A stretch of 6,813 nucleotides of DNA. Origin: CAKOSP01 sp964372145 (GTDB lineage Bacteria > Bacillota_I > Bacilli_A > RF39 > UBA660). The translations under genes were made by a program, and so were the position numbers. Position 1 is the first letter of the stretch, and each line of letters opens with the position of its first letter. The notes under the pieces are model-generated. The model was not told the DNA's origin, searched no databases, and worked only from the letters and a program-made list of their open reading frames with translations. Shown one piece after another: positions 4,834 through 6,813 of the stretch. The stretch lies in NCBI GenBank assembly GCA_964372145.1, contig CAYJPM010000045.1, positions 1 to 6,813 of the forward strand. The letters run 5' to 3'.

Positions 4834-6543
4834 ATGATTAACGATGAACAGATACTAGAGATTAGACAAAAAGCAGATATCGTTGATGTAATATCTGAAT
4901 ATATCTCAGTTTCACCACATGGAAAAAATCATGTATCGGTATGCCCGTTTCATGATGATCACAACCCAAGTATGGTAATTAGTAAGGAAAAACAAATATT
5001 TAATTGTTTTACTTGTCACAGTGGTGGTAATATTTTCACTTTTGTAATGAAATACGAAAATGTTACATTTCCAGAAGCTGTAAAAATAGTAGCAAGCAAA
5101 GTTGGAGTAAATCTAAATGTTAAATCTATTGGTAATAATGAAAAATTTCAAAAAGATTACGATATTATGGATTTATCAAAAAAATACTATTTAAATAATA
5201 TAAATACTAAACATGGATTAGAAGCTAAAAAATATTTAAATAAAAGGGGTATAACAGATGATGTCATAAACGATTTTAAAATTGGATTAGCCGTAAATGA
5301 AAAGGATAGTTTAACTAATTTTTTAATTAGCCAAAGTTATAATGTTAACGAATTAGACAAATTAGGTTTAACAAGTAAGAATGGTGTCGATATATATGAT
5401 ACTTTTCGTAATAGGATAGTAATACCAATAGATAATATAAGTGGTAACACAGTAGGTTTCACAGGTAGAATATTTAATGGTGAAGATACTGCTAAATACA
5501 TGAATACTAAGGAAACACATATTTTTAAAAAAAGTAATATACTATTTAATTATTACAACGCTAAAAATTATATAAGAGAAGAAAAAAAAGTTATAATAGT
5601 TGAAGGAAATATGGACGCTATTAAGATGCATGCTAGCGGTATAAAAAATGTTGTAGCAATTATGGGAACAGCAATGACTAACGAACATGTTGAAATACTT
5701 AGAAAATTAAAGTATCAGATAATTTTAATGTTCGATAATGATAATGCAGGATATGAAGCAACACTTAAAAATGGAGAGTTATTACTTTCAAAAGGTATTA
5801 GCGCTGAAGTAATAAGATTAAGTGAAGCGAAAGACCCAGATGAATATATTGAAAAATTCGGTATAGAAGCACTAAAAGAAAATATAGATAAACCTATAAA
5901 ATATTTAGATTTTAAAATAGAGGCAATAAAACAAAATAAAGATTTAAATAGTGCTGAAGAATTATCAAAATTTGTTAAAGAAATAATAGAACTATTAAAA
6001 TATGTCGACAATATCACTAAGAATATAATAGTTGATAAAATTTGCAAAGAATATGGAATAGATAAAAAAGTATTAATAAATGAAGTAAAGCCTGCCGAAG
6101 AAGTAAAATATGAAGTAAAAGAAGAAGTAGTTAAAAAGAAAGATAATTATAAATTGATCGCAGATATTATTTTATACTATATAGCAAGTGATGCAAAGTA
6201 CTTAAAAATATATAAAGATGATTTAAACTTCTTTAAAGAAAAAGAAGAACGAAATTTAGCAAGTGAAATCAACCATTTTTATGAAGAAAATAAGAATGGA
6301 ACATTCGCAGATTTTATAACATATATTTCTAAAGAAGAAGTGTTACATAAAAGAATATTAGAAATTATGAGTGAGTACACCAATGAAGAATTGGAACATC
6401 ACAAATTTATAGAATATTTAGAAATAATGAAGGGTAAAATAAAAAAAGATGAAATAAAAGAGTTAAAAGAAAAAATAAAAAATGAACTAGATATTAATAA
6501 AAAAATAAAATTAATGGAAAAATTAACTCAATTAAAAAAGTAG
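4834..6543 (+). CDS. dnaG: DNA primase DnaG
   Basis: DnaG makes the short RNA primers for lagging-strand synthesis and interacts with the replicative helicase at the fork. The protein is complete at 569 residues, near the usual 580-620. Domains: a CHC2 zinc-binding domain with C37, H40, C58 and C61; the catalytic core with the RNA-polymerase-like basic segment (VGFTGRIF and KYMNTKETHIFKKS); and a TOPRIM fold with E257 (VEGNMD), D301 and D303 (FDNDNAG), and D334/D336 (KDPDEY), which match the metal-binding acidic residues of E. coli E265, D309, D311, D345 and D347. A Lys/Glu-rich helical C-terminus (about 370-569) corresponds to the helicase-binding region and is poorly conserved. VEGNMD replaces the common VEGYMD. 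The start MINDEQILEIRQKADIVDVI is the typical N-terminus. It is the first gene of the dnaG-rpoD unit, with rpoD starting 16 bases after its stop. Confidence 0.97.
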   Translation: MINDEQILEIRQKADIVDVISEYISVSPHGKNHVSVCPFHDDHNPSMVISKEKQIFNCFTCHSGGNIFTFVMKYENVTFPEAVKIVASKVGVNLNVKSIGNNEKFQKDYDIMDLSKKYYLNNINTKHGLEAKKYLNKRGITDDVINDFKIGLAVNEKDSLTNFLISQSYNVNELDKLGLTSKNGVDIYDTFRNRIVIPIDNISGNTVGFTGRIFNGEDTAKYMNTKETHIFKKSNILFNYYNAKNYIREEKKVIIVEGNMDAIKMHASGIKNVVAIMGTAMTNEHVEILRKLKYQIILMFDNDNAGYEATLKNGELLLSKGISAEVIRLSEAKDPDEYIEKFGIEALKENIDKPIKYLDFKIEAIKQNKDLNSAEELSKFVKEIIELLKYVDNITKNIIVDKICKEYGIDKKVLINEVKPAEEVKYEVKEEVVKKKDNYKLIADIILYYIASDAKYLKIYKDDLNFFKEKEERNLASEINHFYEENKNGTFADFITYISKEEVLHKRILEIMSEYTNEELEHHKFIEYLEIMKGKIKKDEIKELKEKIKNELDINKKIKLMEKLTQLKK

Positions 6544-6550
6544 AAAAGGA
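6544..6550 (+). promoter_or_regulatory. Ribosome binding site of rpoD
   Basis: AAAAGGA in the 16-base gap after dnaG lies nine bases before ATG at 6560. No promoter or terminator is evident in this gap, so rpoD should be co-transcribed with dnaG. Confidence 0.7.
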
Positions 6551-6559
6551 ATTAGGATT

Positions 6560-6813
6560 ATGAATGAGATAAAAACGTATGAAGAAAGAAAAGAAAGTTT
6601 ATTATTAAAAGGAAAAGAACAAGGATACATAACATTTGAAACATTAGCAGAAGAATTAAAAGGATTAGATATTGATCCATCAACATTAGATGAGTTATAT
6701 GGTTTTTTAGTTGAAAACAATATAAATGTTATAACTAAAGAAGAAGAAGATAGTGAAGGGACTGAAGCGAAAGCAGCGGAACCAATTATATTATCTACAG
6801 ATGATTTAATTAA
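6560..6813 (+). CDS. rpoD: Primary RNA polymerase sigma factor RpoD/SigA (3'-truncated by window edge)
   Basis: Only the first 84 codons are inside the window, and the frame stays open to the right edge. The start MNEIKTYEERKESLL leads into a sigma-70 region 1.1: LLLKGKEQGYITFETLAEEL, then DIDPSTLDELYGFLVENNINVI (to about residue 58). These match the family pattern 'l...gk.~Gylty~ei...l....~dpd.id.ly..l...gI.vv'. Region 1.1 occupies the DNA channel of the holoenzyme until promoter binding and is typical of primary, not alternative, sigma factors. An acidic linker (KEEEDSEGTEAKAAEP) follows, as expected before region 1.2. The DNA- and promoter-recognition regions 2-4 lie beyond the window. Position directly after dnaG agrees with the macromolecular-synthesis arrangement of Bacillota. 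Confidence 0.93.
   Translation, partial: MNEIKTYEERKESLLLKGKEQGYITFETLAEELKGLDIDPSTLDELYGFLVENNINVITKEEEDSEGTEAKAAEPIILSTDDLI

Noticed and set aside
4815..4841. Eight-codon TTG-initiated leader peptide overlapping the dnaG start
   Set aside because: Non-ATG start with a distant purine motif and no attenuator-like structure after it.
5715..6047. Minus-strand open frame opposite dnaG
   Set aside because: Shadow of the TOPRIM and C-terminal coding region; no independent support.
6532..6720. Minus-strand open frame across the dnaG-rpoD junction
   Set aside because: Overlaps the conserved rpoD region 1.1 and its ribosome site; no family resemblance.

Overview
The window is very AT-rich and densely coding. 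All genes lie on the + strand. It suggests a low-GC Gram-positive-type bacterium (Bacillota, or a Mollicutes-like Bacilli lineage such as the gut group RF39). The evidence is the composition, strong use of AGA and TTA codons, AGGAG-type Shine-Dalgarno sites, short A/T-rich terminators ending in T runs, and the Bacillota-style dnaG-rpoD pair. All six tryptophans in the complete reading frames are TGG and no in-frame TGA is read through, so the standard bacterial code fits and the Mycoplasma/Spiroplasma code does not. The lineage is inferred from these features only.

Layout. (1) Positions 1-1398 hold the 3' three quarters of uvrC (nucleotide excision repair); the N-terminal nuclease domain lies beyond the left edge. 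Its stop codon runs into a hairpin terminator. (2) Positions 1465-4712 hold a three-gene operon with overlapping genes: an RnfC-like protein with two [4Fe-4S] motifs, an RnfD-like membrane protein, and a membrane-anchored CapA-family metallophosphatase-like protein. It has its own -10 box and ends in a strong hairpin terminator. (3) From an extended -10 promoter at about 4731-4758 runs the macromolecular-synthesis pair dnaG (primase, complete) and rpoD/sigA (primary sigma factor, only region 1.1 inside the window).

The housekeeping ends are ordinary. The middle operon is the part worth attention. RnfC and RnfD normally sit in a six-subunit Rnf complex (C-D-G-E-A-B) that couples ferredoxin and NAD redox chemistry to ion pumping. 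Here only C and D homologues are present. Each appears to have lost hallmark cofactor-binding residues: the glycine-rich nucleotide/FMN loop and the Cys of ECEP in the C homologue, and the flavinylation-type motif and the ATD motif in the D homologue. The slot where rnfG would normally follow is occupied by a CapA-family gene. This could be a decaying Rnf remnant or a repurposed two-subunit Fe-S/membrane module working with an extracellular enzyme. The sequence alone does not decide. No RNA genes, mobile elements, CRISPR arrays or long repeats were seen, and no intergenic gap exceeds about 121 bases.
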